Below, one piece after another: positions 6,641 through 13,237 of a DNA stretch of 14,682 nt. The notes beneath the pieces were generated by a model. It ran no database searches and was not told the DNA's origin. It worked only from the letters and a program-made list of their open reading frames with translations. This DNA is from Leptolinea sp. UBA5203 (GTDB lineage Bacteria; Chloroflexota; Anaerolineae; Anaerolineales; Anaerolineaceae), in the NCBI GenBank assembly GCA_002412765.1, contig DHVR01000064.1:1-14682 (forward strand), in the 5' to 3' direction. The translations under genes and the position numbers were made by a program. Position 1 is the stretch's first letter. The number at the start of each line of letters is the position of its first letter.

Positions 6641-6670
6641 TGGTATAATAAATTTGTGATATATTTCACA
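6641..6670 (+). promoter_or_regulatory. Extended -10 promoter with exact CRP-type palindrome
   Basis: TGGTATAAT (6641-6649) is an extended -10. Six bases later TGTGA-TATATT-TCACA (6655-6670) matches the CRP/FNR-family consensus TGTGA-N6-TCACA exactly. The palindrome covers the predicted transcription start, the usual place for a repressor. No CRP-family gene lies in the window, so the binding protein is inferred. Confidence 0.55.
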
Positions 6671-6703
6671 TAACAACATAGTTTTTTTTAAAGGAGCATT
6701 GAA

Positions 6704-7147
6704 ATGGCAATCGAAACATTTAAAGCTACCAGCAAATTGGTGGCAGGTTTACAGGTGGATAATTTTGTCCGTAATTTTTCAACCCGCATGGACGAACCAA
6801 AATCTTTAGGCGGCACGGATACCGGTATGAATCCAGTGGAAGCCTTATTAACCGCATTAGGTTCCTGCCAGGTTATCGTGGCGGGCGCATTTGCCAAAAG
6901 CCAGGGAATTGACCTGCAAGATTTCTGGGTGGAATTGGAAGGCGATCTGGATCCGGATGGTTTTCTTAAAGGAGTAGCCGGCGTTCGCATGGGCTTCCAG
7001 GAAGTTCGTTTTACCCCTCATATTAAAACCAGCTCCTCTCCGGAACAGGTAAAGAAATTTATGGAATTCGTCAAATCCCGCTGCCCAGTTGGGGATGTGA
7101 TGCTCAATGGTACCAAAATTGTCCCTGCAGACGCGGTCATTGAGTAA
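6704..7147 (+). CDS. OsmC family protein
   Basis: A 147-residue OsmC-fold protein. The redox pair is Cys55 (ALLTALGSCQVIVAGAFAKSQGI) and Cys127 (FVKSRCPVGDVMLNGTKI). The segment LGGTDTGMNPVEALLTALGSC matches the family's helix-starting motif. The C-terminal CPVGDVM form is common in OsmC-like proteins acting on sulfur or organic peroxides, rather than in classical Ohr. AAGGAG with a 7-nt spacer sets the ATG. It is a single-gene unit, with a strong terminator at 7171-7199 and its own promoter carrying a CRP-type palindrome. It differs clearly from the other OsmC-family protein at 112-516, so the two are not recent duplicates. The substrate is not known. Confidence 0.88.
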   Translation: MAIETFKATSKLVAGLQVDNFVRNFSTRMDEPKSLGGTDTGMNPVEALLTALGSCQVIVAGAFAKSQGIDLQDFWVELEGDLDPDGFLKGVAGVRMGFQEVRFTPHIKTSSSPEQVKKFMEFVKSRCPVGDVMLNGTKIVPADAVIE

Positions 7148-7170
7148 TTCTGAATCTTAATCATTTTTAA

Positions 7171-7199
7171 AAAAAAGCGGCTATTCCAGCCGCTTTTTT
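7171..7199 (+). terminator. Intrinsic terminator after the second OsmC gene
   Basis: An A-tract followed by AGCGGCT-ATTCC-AGCCGCT and then TTTTTT makes a strong, nearly symmetrical hairpin that could terminate on either strand. It starts 23 nt after the stop codon. Confidence 0.9.
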
Positions 7200-7328
7200 A
7201 ATTAAACCAAATCATTTTGTACATTTTCGACCTCATCCTGTTTAGGAGTTACTGCAAAGAACTGCCCCAGTTCATGTGGCATTTTATATACGTTCTATTA
7301 ATTTCTGGCAACCACGTTGCAGATTGCG

Positions 7329-7334
7329 TATAAT
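7329..7334 (+). promoter_or_regulatory. Possible -10 for the DUF1295 gene
   Basis: TATAAT lies 80 nt before the start codon. TGGCAA at 7306-7311 has the right 17-nt spacing but matches TTGACA poorly. A moderate or regulated promoter is possible. Confidence 0.35.
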
Positions 7335-7414
7335 AATTACATTGGTACCTTTTTACATCTAAATTCTCTCATTCTTTACCCTGCCAATTCAAACAGCAGG
7401 AAGGACATAGGAAC

Positions 7415-8281
7415 ATGAATAAATCTTCCCTTAAAGGCCTTATAGTACTGTTGATTGTCATTCTGATTGGTGTCGGGCTCGCCTTGGCTGGCAGCCAAAA
7501 TGGCGCCTTCGCCTTTGGCTCCCCTCTATTCGCCCTGGCTGTTGGATTAATTTTCATCGTCCAATGGCTGGCCTTTATCCCAGCATTCACAAGCCAAACA
7601 GAGAAATATTTCGATATCACCGGCAGCCTGACGTATATCGGTATCACGATTCTGGCCGTTCTGTTCAGCCCGCAGCCAGACGCCCGGTCAATTCTTTTAG
7701 CGATATTGGTGATTATTTGGGCTGGGCGTTTAGGTACCTTCCTTTATCGCCGAATTCATCAGGCAGGTAAAGATGACCGCTTTGATGAAATAAAGCCCAA
7801 TTTTTTGCGCTTTCTTAACACCTGGACCCTGCAAGGGCTGTGGATTTCATTCACCCTGTCCGCCGCACTGGCGGCCATCACCTCCACTACCCGCAAGGAA
7901 CTGGATCTCTTTGCCTTGTTTGGCGTGCTGATTTGGGTGATCGGGTTCACTATTGAAGCCACAGCGGATGCACAGAAAAATAAGTTCCGTGCTGACCCAG
8001 CCAATCATGGAAAATTTATCCGTACTGGGCTATGGTCCCGTTCCCGTCACCCGAATTACTTTGGAGAAATTCTGCTTTGGATTGGTGTAGCCGTTATTAC
8101 TCTGCCGATCTTACAGGGCTGGCAGTGGGTAACGCTCATTTCCCCCGTTTTCGTGACATTACTGCTCACACGGGTAAGCGGTGTGCCCATGCTGGAGAAA
8201 AAAGCAGATACCAAATGGGGCGGACAGGCGGACTATGAAGAATATAAGAAGAATACACCCGCGTTGATTCCGCGCTTGTAA
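7415..8281 (+). CDS. DUF1295 integral membrane protein (steroid reductase/ICMT-like)
   Basis: A 288-residue multi-pass membrane protein with hydrophobic segments near 8-25, 35-58, 70-84, 92-110, 138-156, 165-182 and 218-252. The C-terminal signature GLWSRSRHPNYFGEILLW (205-222), followed by PMLEKKADTKWGGQADYEEYKKNTPALIP, is diagnostic of the DUF1295 group. This group is related to 3-oxo-5-alpha-steroid 4-dehydrogenases and isoprenylcysteine methyltransferases. By analogy it would bind a nucleotide cofactor (NADPH or SAM) at the membrane and act on a lipid, but the bacterial substrate is unknown. AGGAA before the ATG supports the start. It has its own promoter region and does not appear co-transcribed with lexA. 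Confidence 0.9.
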   Translation: MNKSSLKGLIVLLIVILIGVGLALAGSQNGAFAFGSPLFALAVGLIFIVQWLAFIPAFTSQTEKYFDITGSLTYIGITILAVLFSPQPDARSILLAILVIIWAGRLGTFLYRRIHQAGKDDRFDEIKPNFLRFLNTWTLQGLWISFTLSAALAAITSTTRKELDLFALFGVLIWVIGFTIEATADAQKNKFRADPANHGKFIRTGLWSRSRHPNYFGEILLWIGVAVITLPILQGWQWVTLISPVFVTLLLTRVSGVPMLEKKADTKWGGQADYEEYKKNTPALIPRL

Positions 8282-8340
8282 AGTAGTTCACTCTCTGCAC
8301 TATTCTCTGTGCATATAACCTACCAGAAACTGTCTATAAT

Positions 8341-8368
8341 GTAGGGGCAATTCATGAATTGCCTCTAC
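8341..8368. repeat. 28-bp near-perfect palindrome (REP/MITE-like)
   Basis: The arms GTAGGGGCAATTCA and TGAATTGCCTCTAC are complementary at 13 of 14 positions, and the remaining G/T pair is a wobble in RNA. Palindromes of the GTAGGGGCnn...GGCCCCTAC kind are common dispersed intergenic repeats in several phyla. It lies 60 nt after the DUF1295 gene and could also act as a transcript-end hairpin, although no T-run follows. Only one copy is in the window. Confidence 0.6.
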
Positions 8369-8421
8369 ATCGTCTGCCACTGGTTTTTGCCTGTGCGGAG
8401 TATTTCTTCTTAGGGGTGTAC

Positions 8422-8450
8422 TTGACACAGAACGGATGTTCGGGTATAGT
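8422..8450 (+). promoter_or_regulatory. lexA promoter with SOS box in the spacer
   Basis: A consensus -35 TTGACA (8422-8427) and -10 TATAGT (8445-8450) are 17 nt apart. Inside the spacer is GAAC-GGAT-GTTC (8430-8441), an exact match to the GAAC-N4-GTTC operator of Gram-positive-type LexA. Bound LexA would block RNA polymerase, giving classic negative autoregulation. A further inverted repeat, ATTAT-N6-ATAAT (8462-8477), which contains another GTTC, lies in the leader. Confidence 0.85.
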
Positions 8451-8495
8451 AGTATATAGATATTATGTTCGAATAATGATTGGCAGGAGCAGATT

Positions 8496-9212
8496 ATGGC
8501 ACGAAAAAGCAGTGGTTTGGGTGATCGTCACGAAAAGATTTTGGCTTATCTAAAACAATTTCAGGATGATTCAGGGTACTCACCCTCCATTCGTCAAATC
8601 GGGGAAAGCATTGGGGTCAATTCCACCTCCCTGGTGGATTATTATCTCAAGCAGCTTGAGAAAAGCGGATTTATTGAACGGGATTCCCACGTCTCCCGTA
8701 GTATCCGCCTCATCGAGGACCCCACTCACCTCGCCGCCAAACCCTCCATCAAGGAAAGCCTGGTTCAAGCCGCGGAAAGCATGCGCGAAATGTTCAGTAT
8801 TCCCATTGCTGGCCGGATTGTCGCCAGCGCTCCAATTCCAATTCCTTCGTCAGATTTGAGTCTATTTGACTCCGAATCCACCATTGACATCGCCCGTAGC
8901 ATGCTGCCCGCCAAAGAAAAACTGGAAGATCTCTTCGCTCTGGAAGTGGATGGGGATTCCATGATCGATGCCATGGTCAATGACGGCGATATTGTCATCA
9001 TGCGCCGCGCCATCCAGGCCAACAATGGGGAAATGGTAGCTGTGTGGTTAAATGATAACGACGAGACCACACTCAAATACTTCTTCAAAGAAGACGGACG
9101 CATACGCCTGCAGCCCGCCAACCCCAATATGAAGCCCATCTATATCAATAATCCTGAACAGGTTCGCATCATGGGCAAGGTGGTCATGGTTATCCGTCAG
9201 GTTCAGGTTTAG
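8496..9212 (+). CDS. lexA: LexA repressor (SOS response regulator)
   Basis: 238 residues. The N-terminal winged-helix DNA-binding domain (1-75) contains YSPSIRQIGESIGVNSTSLVDYYLKQLEKSGFI. The C-terminal self-cleavage (S24) domain has the Ala105-Gly106 scissile bond (PIAGRIVA), nucleophile Ser155 (GDSMIDAMVNDGDIV) and general-base Lys194 (TTLKYFF), so RecA-stimulated autocleavage should work. A somewhat long linker (76-102) joins the domains, making it longer than the ~200-residue E. coli protein. CAGGAGCAG eight or so bases upstream supports the ATG. Its promoter carries a consensus operator, consistent with autoregulation. It is followed by a strong terminator and has no partner genes such as an imuA/dnaE2 cassette nearby. 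Confidence 0.96.
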   Translation: MARKSSGLGDRHEKILAYLKQFQDDSGYSPSIRQIGESIGVNSTSLVDYYLKQLEKSGFIERDSHVSRSIRLIEDPTHLAAKPSIKESLVQAAESMREMFSIPIAGRIVASAPIPIPSSDLSLFDSESTIDIARSMLPAKEKLEDLFALEVDGDSMIDAMVNDGDIVIMRRAIQANNGEMVAVWLNDNDETTLKYFFKEDGRIRLQPANPNMKPIYINNPEQVRIMGKVVMVIRQVQV

Positions 9213-9274
9213 GGTCAACCCCGGCTATAACAATGAGTCATATTCATTGTTCAACGCTCTAAGAATAAGGTTTT

Positions 9275-9309
9275 AAAACCACTGTATGGTCAACATCCAG
9301 TGGTTTTTT
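9275..9309 (+). terminator. Intrinsic terminator after lexA
   Basis: AAAACCACTG pairs perfectly with CAGTGGTTTT across a 13-nt loop and runs into a T-tract ending at 9309. A smaller inverted repeat, ACAATGA-N7-TCATTGT (9230-9250), lies between it and the lexA stop codon. Confidence 0.88.
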
Positions 9310-9551
9310 CTTGCCTGCCTGATATACTAAATTTATTAATGATGATAATTGGTGCCGCTCTTTGCCCCTTGCTCGGGGGACAGCATAGGTTTATCCGTAT
9401 AAGTGACAATGGTAAATCAATCAGCTTCAATGGATTTCCCTTTTTTTCCGGATATATTGCAGACTGCATCCCTGATTTACGGTGAGTAACACCGCTCTAG
9501 ATCTTTATTTCCCCTAACTGATCTTTTTTTACACATTACTGAACCCTCGTC

Positions 9552-9622
9552 TGATATAATTTCCCAAACTTTGGGATGATTATACATAACACCCTAAGAG
9601 AATATTCCCAATAATTTGGAAT
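9552..9622 (+). promoter_or_regulatory. Extended -10 promoter and two palindromes for the mannosyltransferase
   Basis: TGATATAAT (9552-9560) is an extended -10. At the predicted start site lies the perfect palindrome CCCAAA-C-TTTGGG (9563-9575). A second, related palindrome, ATTCCCAATAATTTGGAAT (9604-9622, three mismatched positions), overlaps the weak ribosome binding site. Their centres are 44 nt apart, close to four helical turns, so a cooperative repressor is possible. Confidence 0.5.
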
Positions 9623-9628
9623 TAACTG

Positions 9629-10795
9629 ATGCCCAAGCAAACGAAACTTATTTCTTTTCTCTCAGACATTGCCTATCCAACCAAAATCTTTATCGTAAGT
9701 AGAACGATTCTTTTCATCATTGCGTACCTAAGCTTATCTTTCTTTTCACCACGGATCGGATCGGATTTATCCATTCCTTACCCGGACAAACTCTATTTGG
9801 ATGGGTGGGTGCGTTGGGATTCCAACTGGTACTATGATATTGCAAAGAACGGTTATTCCTATACCCCGTCAATTCAAATTCATCAAGAGAATATTGCTTT
9901 TTTCCCCCTATACCCATACCTGATTCGTTATTTCAATCACCTGATTGGTGATTATTATTTTTCCGGTATTCTGATAGCCAATATCTCTTTTCTATTGGCT
10001 CTCATCGGTTTATATCTTCTCATATCAGAAAAATACACGATAGAGACCGCTCAAAAGACTGTGCTGCTGTTGGCCTTTTCCCCCTTTTCTTTTTACTTTA
10101 GTGCCATGTATTCCGAGTCCTTATTTTTATTTTCAATTGTATTTGTTTTTTTCTTCGCCGCAAGAAAGCAATGGTTCCTGGCGTCCTTATTTGCTGCCGC
10201 AGCGGGTGCTACCCGTATCGTGGGTATTGTTAGTGTATTGCCAATTCTATACTTTTATATGGAAGCTATCCGCTTTGATTTTCGTGCCATACGTTGGAAT
10301 ATTTTGTCAGTTTTCATCGCCTGTTTTGGCCCCATGAGTTATATGGCATATTTGTGGGTGCGCTTTGGAAATCCGTTTGTTTTCCTTCATGTTTATAAAG
10401 CCCCAGGGTGGAATGATGACGCAAGTCTTGGTGCGGCCTATCGAACACTTAAGAATATTTTTCTCAATTTATATAGTTCTAATGGATCTTTTGGAGCTGG
10501 GACTATTTTTGGAATGAAGGAAATACATCTGATTGTTTTTCTTTTTAGTATTTTCCTCCTTCTTGCCATGATAAAGAAAATCCATCCTGCTTATTTGATC
10601 TGGGCTTTTGCCACCATCTTGTCGTCTTTTTCAGGTTGGGTCAGTATGAGTCGCTACATGATCGTCGTGTTTCCTCTTTACCTGGCTGCCGCCTTATTGT
10701 TTCACAAAAGGAATTTTGAACTTGTACTGGCAGGTAGCGCCTGTCTATTGAGTATGTTTACCATTTTGTTTTCGCATTGGTATTGGGTTTCGTAA
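9629..10795 (+). CDS. PIG-V-like mannosyltransferase family membrane protein
   Basis: A 388-residue polytopic membrane protein related to GPI mannosyltransferase 2 (PIG-V). These GT-C enzymes transfer mannose from a polyprenyl-phosphate donor on the outer face of the membrane. Landmarks are WDSNWYYDIAKNGY (63-76) with the family's catalytic-type Asp in the first outer loop, FFPLYPYLIR (91-100), FSAMYSESLFLF (157-168) and ATRIVGI (194-200). About nine to ten hydrophobic segments fill the rest. In bacteria the acceptor is usually unknown and could be a cell-surface glycan or glycolipid. ATG 9629 is preceded only by a weak GGA. It is a single-gene unit with its own promoter region and a terminator at 10819-10853, and it faces the ribosomal operon tail to tail. 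Confidence 0.85.
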   Translation: MPKQTKLISFLSDIAYPTKIFIVSRTILFIIAYLSLSFFSPRIGSDLSIPYPDKLYLDGWVRWDSNWYYDIAKNGYSYTPSIQIHQENIAFFPLYPYLIRYFNHLIGDYYFSGILIANISFLLALIGLYLLISEKYTIETAQKTVLLLAFSPFSFYFSAMYSESLFLFSIVFVFFFAARKQWFLASLFAAAAGATRIVGIVSVLPILYFYMEAIRFDFRAIRWNILSVFIACFGPMSYMAYLWVRFGNPFVFLHVYKAPGWNDDASLGAAYRTLKNIFLNLYSSNGSFGAGTIFGMKEIHLIVFLFSIFLLLAMIKKIHPAYLIWAFATILSSFSGWVSMSRYMIVVFPLYLAAALLFHKRNFELVLAGSACLLSMFTILFSHWYWVS

Positions 10796-10818
10796 ATGAC
10801 CCCCAGGTCTTGAAACGT

Positions 10819-10853
10819 AAAGTGGCCGCCCATAAAGGACAGCCACTTTTTTT
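10819..10853 (+). terminator. Intrinsic terminator between convergent genes
   Basis: AAAGTGGC and GCCACTTT form an 8-bp stem around a 15-nt loop, followed by seven T on the plus strand, so it mainly ends the mannosyltransferase transcript. In the other direction the stem is identical but only TTTACGTTT follows, so it may serve rplL less efficiently. Confidence 0.85.
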
Positions 10854-10874
10854 GTAAATATTTTTGAAGAAATA

Positions 10875-11249
10875 CTAGGCCAGTTCGACTTTGGCGCCAG
10901 CAGCTTCCAATTTTTCCTTGGCATCCTTGGCGGCATCTTTTCCAACCTGGGTGAGAACCTTGGAATCGGCAGCTTCGGCCATGCCTTTTGCTTCAACGAG
11001 GTTGAGGCTGGTCAATTGACGGATGACTTTAATGACCTCAATTTTCTTGGGGCCAGCGTCCTTGAGGACTACGTCAAATTCGGTTTTCTCTTCTTCGGGC
11101 TCAGCAGCAGGGCCAGCGGCAACTGCGGCGGCGGCAACAGGAGCGGCAGCGGATACGCCCCATTTTTCTTCCAATTGTTTTACCAGATCTGCTGCTTCCA
11201 GCAGGGTTAATTCACTTAACATATCTACGATCTTGTTTAAATCAGCCAT
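10875..11249 (-). CDS. rplL: 50S ribosomal protein L7/L12
   Basis: 124 residues, usual length. The N-terminal dimerisation helices (MADLNKIVDMLSELTLLEAADLVKQLEEKWGV) are followed by an Ala/Pro/Gly hinge (~34-54) and the globular factor-binding domain. It forms the flexible stalk that recruits EF-Tu and EF-G to the ribosome, docked on L10. The C-terminal domain is unusual: where nearly all bacteria have TGLGLKEAKDLVE, this protein reads TSLNLVEAKGMAE, changing two conserved glycines and a conserved lysine. The start is MADLNK, with GAGGAG seven bases upstream. An in-frame ATG 39 nt earlier lacks such a site. It is the last gene of the operon and is followed by a convergent gene, not by rpoB. 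Confidence 0.96.
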   Translation of the reverse strand: MADLNKIVDMLSELTLLEAADLVKQLEEKWGVSAAAPVAAAAVAAGPAAEPEEEKTEFDVVLKDAGPKKIEVIKVIRQLTSLNLVEAKGMAEAADSKVLTQVGKDAAKDAKEKLEAAGAKVELA

Positions 11250-11318
11250 GATAAACTCCTCATCAGGGGATTGCCCTGGGTTATACATAATAATGAATGG
11301 ATACGATATTCCAGATGC

Positions 11319-11849
11319 CTACGCAGCAACAGCCGCTTCAGGTTCCGAATGTGCCTTGACAACAGCAGCCATACTTCTGGCGGGTTCTGCCAAAGTACGA
11401 ACCAATTTGCTTGCCGGAGCAGCGATAGTTCCCAATAAGGTCGCGCGGACCACTGGGAGTGGTGGCAGCTCAGCCAACGATTTGATATTCGCAACTGACA
11501 GTGATTTTGCGTCCAGGTAACCAGTTTTGAATTCAAATACAGGGCCTTTACAAGCCTCATTCAAAACTTTCGCCATGGTGGGGGCATTATCTTTTGCGAA
11601 TCCAATAATGGAGCGACCTGCAAAGCCAGTTGTATAGCTATAACCAGCCTTATCCAAAGCTTTCTTGAATATGGTGTTTTTCACTACATGCAATTGGCCG
11701 CCAGCTTCATTACGTACACGTGACCGTAAATCGTCAATGGTGCGCATGGTCATTTTTCCGTAGTCCATGACAAAAAACGCCTGACTTTCGGATATCCACT
11801 GTGAATATTGCTCGAATAAACTTTCTTTGTGTTTTCGGGTGAATGCCAA
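11319..11849 (-). CDS. rplJ: 50S ribosomal protein L10
   Basis: 176 residues. It anchors L7/L12 dimers to 23S rRNA at the base of the stalk and, in the bacteria studied, represses its own operon by binding the mRNA leader as the L10-L12 complex. The N-terminal RNA-binding domain (MAFTRKHKESLFEQYSQWI ... VVKNTIFKKALDKAGY) is typical, and the C-terminal helix (~150-170, KLVRTLAEPARSMAAVVKAHSE) is the L7/L12-binding region. Translation starts at a TTG codon behind an almost perfect anti-16S match, AAGGAGGTGA, with a 7-nt spacer. The weak start codon with a very strong site, next to a structured leader, fits translational control. Confidence 0.96.
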   Translation of the reverse strand: MAFTRKHKESLFEQYSQWISESQAFFVMDYGKMTMRTIDDLRSRVRNEAGGQLHVVKNTIFKKALDKAGYSYTTGFAGRSIIGFAKDNAPTMAKVLNEACKGPVFEFKTGYLDAKSLSVANIKSLAELPPLPVVRATLLGTIAAPASKLVRTLAEPARSMAAVVKAHSEPEAAVAA

Positions 11850-12031
11850 AGGGTTCTCACCTCCTTTCGATTAAATTAAAGGTCTCTGCCTTTTTGTGCC
11901 AGGCAAAGACCGAATAGTCCAAAAGGAAATTGGGGGAACTATCAGTCTTCACCTTGGCGGGAATTTAAGTCTTTTTCAAGACACCAGCTTTCACTGGTGA
12001 AGATTGAACTATTTAATTGTGGAGGTTGAAA
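11850..12031 (-). promoter_or_regulatory. Structured L10-type mRNA leader (rplJ-rplL)
   Basis: The 182-nt gap before rplJ is full of pairing. Read on the minus strand: a CACCAG/CUGGUG hairpin (11982-11999), a small GUCUU-GAAA-AAGAC hairpin, a long-distance UCUUCACC/GGUGAAGA helix (12003-11996 with 11953-11946) that competes with the first hairpin, and a terminal stem GGUCU-U-UGCC / GGCA-G-AGACC (11881-11911) ending just before the ribosome binding site. Known L10 leaders occupy exactly this place and bind L10(L12)4. The terminal stem followed by UUUAAUUUAAU could also attenuate transcription. Binding is inferred from position. Confidence 0.7.
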
Positions 12032-12751
12032 TTATTCTTCAACCGACATGTTTTGAATCATGTTGTTATCTAATTTGATGCCAGGCCCCATCGTGGAAGT
12101 GACAGTCACTTTACGAATATAGGAACCTTTTGCACCTGATGGTTTCGCTTTCTTGATTGCATCCATCAGCGCGGACAAATTCTCCACCAGCTTACGGGTT
12201 TCAAAAGAAACCTTTCCGATCGGCACATGTAAATTGGCTGTTTTATCCAAACGGAATTCCACACGACCGGCTTTGGCTTCGTTGATTGCGCGGGGTAAAT
12301 CTTCCGCAGAAACCACGGTTCCAGCTTTGGGATTCGGCATTAAACCACGGGGGCCTAAAACACGTCCTAAACGTCCAGCTTTACCCATCATATCCGGGGT
12401 GGCAATGGCGACATCAAAATCAGTGAAGCCATTTTGGATTTTTGTTATCCATTCGTCGGTATCGGCGATATAATCTGCGCCGCCTTCCTGTGCTTTGGCT
12501 ACGCCTTCACCCTGAGCAAAAACCAACACACGGATGGTCTTGCCAAGGCCGTGGGGTAAAACCACCACATCACGAACCTGCTGATCTGCCTGTCGAGGAT
12601 CCAGACCCATCTTTAAGTGAACTTCCACCGTGCCGTCAAACTTGGCATAGTTTAATTCTTTGACGAGTTCAATAGATTCTTGCGGGGCATAATATTTTGT
12701 GGCATCGACTTTTTCGCGGGCTGCCCAATACTTCTTACCATGTTTTGCCAT
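12032..12751 (-). CDS. rplA: 50S ribosomal protein L1
   Basis: 239 residues from MAKHGKKYWAAREKVD. L1 binds helices 76-78 of 23S rRNA to form the mobile stalk that moves E-site tRNA, and it represses its own operon by binding a look-alike site on the mRNA. Domain I halves (N-terminal ~70 residues and C-terminal ~80, ending MGPGIKLDNNMIQNMSVEE) flank domain II. The signature FDVAIATPDMMGKAGRLGRVLGPRGLMPNPKAGTV is intact. Of two adjacent ATGs the second (12751) is preferred because AAGGAG has the better spacing to it. The upstream spacer carries a hairpin resembling the L1 rRNA site. Confidence 0.97.
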   Translation of the reverse strand: MAKHGKKYWAAREKVDATKYYAPQESIELVKELNYAKFDGTVEVHLKMGLDPRQADQQVRDVVVLPHGLGKTIRVLVFAQGEGVAKAQEGGADYIADTDEWITKIQNGFTDFDVAIATPDMMGKAGRLGRVLGPRGLMPNPKAGTVVSAEDLPRAINEAKAGRVEFRLDKTANLHVPIGKVSFETRKLVENLSALMDAIKKAKPSGAKGSYIRKVTVTSTMGPGIKLDNNMIQNMSVEE

Positions 12752-12756
12752 CATAA

Positions 12757-12796
12757 CTCCTTAGTGGTACAAACGGATGAATTCTCATCCTCCCAC
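12757..12796 (-). promoter_or_regulatory. L1-binding-site-like RNA element before rplA
   Basis: Read on the minus strand: GUGG-GA-GGAUG, loop AGAAUU, CAUCC-GUUUGUA-CCAC, then AAGGAG. Two stems (GUGG/CCAC and GGAUG/CAUCC) flank an asymmetric internal loop, the same layout as the L1 site at helices 76-77 of 23S rRNA (GGUGGGAGG ... UACCACC). The outer stem ends one base before the rplA ribosome binding site, so L1 binding would mask it. Confidence 0.7.
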
Positions 12797-12800
12797 AGTT

Positions 12801-13229
12801 TTATTTATCAAAAACATTAAGGCCCATGTTGCGGGCAGTACCTTCGATCTGGCGCATGGCGCCTTCCAGATTGACCGCGTTCAGGTCTTTCATCTTCAAT
12901 TCAGCGATCTCACGAATCTGAGTCCGGGTTACCCGTCCAACTTTTTCACGATTCGGTACGCCTGAACCTTTTTCAATCCCTGCGGCTTTCTTTAATAATT
13001 CAGCAGCGGGGGGAGATTTCAGAATAAAGGTAAAGGAACCATCCTGAAAGACGGTAATTTCAGCAGGAAGTACTTCACCCATATGACTGGAGGTTCGAGC
13101 GTTATATTCCTTACAGAACGCCATGATGTTGACACCATGGGATGCTAACGCAGGACCAATCGGGGGTGCCGGATTTGCCTTGCCAGCCTTAATTTGCAGT
13201 TTTACGATTGCTTTTACTTTCTTTGCCAC
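12801..13229 (-). CDS. rplK: 50S ribosomal protein L11
   Basis: 142 residues. L11 binds the GTPase-associated centre of 23S rRNA, works with elongation factors and is needed for RelA-type stringent signalling. The N-terminal domain holds the proline-rich IKLQ-like segment LQIKAGKANPAPPIGPALASHGVNIMAFCKEYNART. The C-terminal rRNA-binding domain holds GVPNREKVGRVTRTQIREIAELKMKDLNA and ends MGLNVFDK. The start is a GTG, eight bases after AAGGAG. The spacer before it carries the first of two L1-site-like hairpins, as expected if L1 controls rplK-rplA. Confidence 0.97.
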   Translation of the reverse strand: MAKKVKAIVKLQIKAGKANPAPPIGPALASHGVNIMAFCKEYNARTSSHMGEVLPAEITVFQDGSFTFILKSPPAAELLKKAAGIEKGSGVPNREKVGRVTRTQIREIAELKMKDLNAVNLEGAMRQIEGTARNMGLNVFDK

Positions 13230-13237
13230 TTTATAAA

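Larger units (their letters stand above)
9213..9628. other. Intergenic region between lexA and the mannosyltransferase gene
   Basis: It holds the lexA terminator (9275-9309), then about 240 nt (9310-9550) in which I see no supported feature, then the promoter and palindromes described at 9552-9622. A 61-codon open frame at 9300-9485 begins inside the terminator stem and lacks a ribosome binding site, so I do not accept it as a gene. Confidence 0.6.

Noticed and set aside
9300..9485. 61-codon open frame after lexA
   Set aside because: Its start codon is inside the terminator stem and no Shine-Dalgarno precedes it.
11023..11520. 165-codon plus-strand frame opposite rplL and rplJ
   Set aside because: It is a shadow of highly conserved ribosomal genes on the other strand.
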